From: an uncultured Bacteroidales bacterium
GTDB lineage: Bacteria > Bacteroidota > Bacteroidia > Bacteroidales > Paludibacteraceae
Reading direction: 5' to 3'
Assembly (NCBI GenBank): GCA_903912795.1
Contig: CAIWIS010000740.1
Location: 1 to 6,401, forward strand
Length of the DNA: 6,401 bases
The notes under the pieces were generated by a model. The model saw nothing but the letters and a program-made list of their open reading frames with translations, made no database searches and had not been told where the DNA came from. Every line of letters starts with the position of its first letter. Position 1 is the stretch's first letter. Of the stretch, positions 5,318-6,401 are shown one piece after another. The translations under genes were made by a program, and so were the position numbers.

Positions 5318-6401
5318 TCAATTGTACTCGTACGGATTCTTTTTTACAACAGGATCGGTGTCGAAATTCTCTAATGATGGTGGCGAAGGAATTGTCCATT
5401 CCAAGGTTGAACCATTCCAAGGGTTAGCTGGAGCAGGAGCACCTCTTTTGGCACCTTTAACCAAATTGGTAACCATTATAATCAGCGCTATGAATAAAAC
5501 TACGCCTCCTATAGTTGAAAGCACTTGTGCCCACTGAAAGTGTGGTAAATAGTCGTAATACCTACGTGGCATACCCTGATACCCAATAATGAACTGCGGG
5601 AAATACAATAAATTAAAACCAATAAAGAGTAAAATTGCTCCAAAATTAGCTTGTTTAATATTGTACATAGTACCGTAAAATTTTGGAAACCAAAAATGTA
5701 TTGCAGCGAAAAATGCAAATCCCATACCTCCAAAAATGATGTAATGGAAATGCGCCACAATAAATGCAGTGTCGTGTACTTGAATATTAGTTGCTACTGA
5801 TCCTAAAATTAATCCTGTAGTTCCACCGATAATAAATAAGAATATAAAAAATAAAGCATATAAAAATGGTGGTTTCAAATCGATAGAGCCTTTGTACATG
5901 GTGAAAATCCAATTGAAAACTTTGATAGCACTAGGCACAGCCACTATAAATGTAAGGAGTGAGAAAAACCAACGTGCTTGCTCGCTCATGCCCGAAGTGT
6001 ACATGTGATGACCCCAAACCAAGAAGCCAACACCTGCAATAGCCAAACTCGAAATAGCAATTGCCTTGTAGCCATATACTTTCTGTTGGCAAAATGTAGG
6101 AATAATTTCAGTTATTACACCCATTGCTGGTAAAATCATAATATAAACTGCAGGATGCGAATAAATCCAGAATAAATGTTGGAAAAGGAGAGGGTCGCCT
6201 CCTAATTCGGGATTGAAGAAACCAATTCCGAATAAACGTTCAAAAATTAACATTATTAATGTAATACCAACAACTGGAGTCGCAAGTAACTGAATCCACG
6301 AGGCAGCATAAATGGACCATGGGAATAATGGCATATTGAAAAACTTCATTCCTGGAGCTCGCATACGATGTATGGTAACAATAAAATTTAACCCAGTTAA
6401 A
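5318..6401 (-). CDS. ctaD: Cytochrome c oxidase subunit I, A2-type heme-copper oxygen reductase (5' end outside window)
   Basis: The frame is open to the right edge, so 360 C-terminal residues are visible and roughly the first third of the protein is missing, including the low-spin heme ligand in helix II and the N-terminal D-channel entry. Counting from the window edge, GLNFIVTIHRMRAPG leads into helices V-VI. WIYSHPAVY at 78-86 holds the CuB ligand H82 and the cross-linked Y86. This motif has YSHP and lacks the helix VI Glu, which defines the A2 subgroup. GHHMYTSG at 130-137 gives the other CuB histidines (131, 132). PSAIKVF at 156-162 has the K-channel Lys 160. HDTAFIVAHFHY at 209-220 holds the heme a3 and heme a ligands H217 and H219. 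GMPRRY carries the heme propionate arginines 279-280. All visible catalytic residues are present. It reduces oxygen to water and pumps protons across the inner membrane. Confidence 0.95.
   Translation of the reverse strand, partial: LTGLNFIVTIHRMRAPGMKFFNMPLFPWSIYAASWIQLLATPVVGITLIMLIFERLFGIGFFNPELGGDPLLFQHLFWIYSHPAVYIMILPAMGVITEIIPTFCQQKVYGYKAIAISSLAIAGVGFLVWGHHMYTSGMSEQARWFFSLLTFIVAVPSAIKVFNWIFTMYKGSIDLKPPFLYALFFIFLFIIGGTTGLILGSVATNIQVHDTAFIVAHFHYIIFGGMGFAFFAAIHFWFPKFYGTMYNIKQANFGAILLFIGFNLLYFPQFIIGYQGMPRRYYDYLPHFQWAQVLSTIGGVVLFIALIIMVTNLVKGAKRGAPAPANPWNGSTLEWTIPSPPSLENFDTDPVVKKNPYEYN

Noticed and set aside
5322..5760. Two further frames (5322-5537 plus, 5509-5760 minus) within ctaD
   Set aside because: Shadows of the subunit I gene in other frames; neither has recognisable features.
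1..6401. CRISPR array, riboswitch or rRNA
   Set aside because: No regularly spaced long repeats, no recognisable riboswitch core and no rRNA sequence were seen; the heptamer arrays are too short in period to be CRISPR.

Overview
The window looks like a Bacteroidota chromosome. It is AT-rich, it uses the phylum's promoter signature (TTTG, about 19 bases, TAnnTTTG) in front of the tRNA and its TAnnTTTG half in front of the abiE pair, Shine-Dalgarno sequences are absent or weak, and the proteins read like Bacteroidota homologues. I cannot place it below phylum. The presence of a caa3-type oxygen reductase implies aerobic or microaerobic respiration.

Left part (1-2167), accessory DNA. On the minus strand the first 66 codons of an IS630-type transposase run off the left edge. 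After a non-coding stretch comes a plus-strand pair whose frames overlap by 14 bases: an AbiEi-family antitoxin/regulator and an AbiEii-family nucleotidyltransferase toxin, together a type IV toxin-antitoxin / abortive-infection module. Two inverted repeats with a shared half-site sit directly upstream and overlap the promoter region, as expected for autorepression by AbiEi. Downstream lie a perfect 11-bp tandem repeat and a strong bidirectional terminator, directly against the 3' end of a tRNA-Arg(ACG) gene. A transposase, a defence-type module and tandem repeats next to a tRNA 3' end suggest the edge of an integrated element, but no integrase or second att copy is in view.

Right part (2378-6401), core respiration. 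Five genes on the minus strand read right to left: subunit I (ctaD/coxA, 5' end outside the window), subunit III (ctaE/coxC), the small subunit IV (ctaF/coxD), subunit II with a fused cytochrome c domain (ctaC/coxB), and protoheme IX farnesyltransferase (ctaB), which makes the heme O precursor of heme A. Together they encode a caa3-type heme-copper oxygen reductase whose subunit I has the A2-type YSHP motif in helix VI. Subunit II comes after subunit IV, and its CuA loop has Val where Glu is usual.

The most unusual non-coding signal is in the oxidase cluster. Each of the three inter-gene spacers longer than 12 bases carries a degenerate array of 7-base units at or beside the stop codon of the gene it follows. 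The longest spacer also has a perfect 9-bp-arm palindrome. I see no clear novel multi-gene system; the abiE module with its operator architecture and the heptamer arrays are the best leads.
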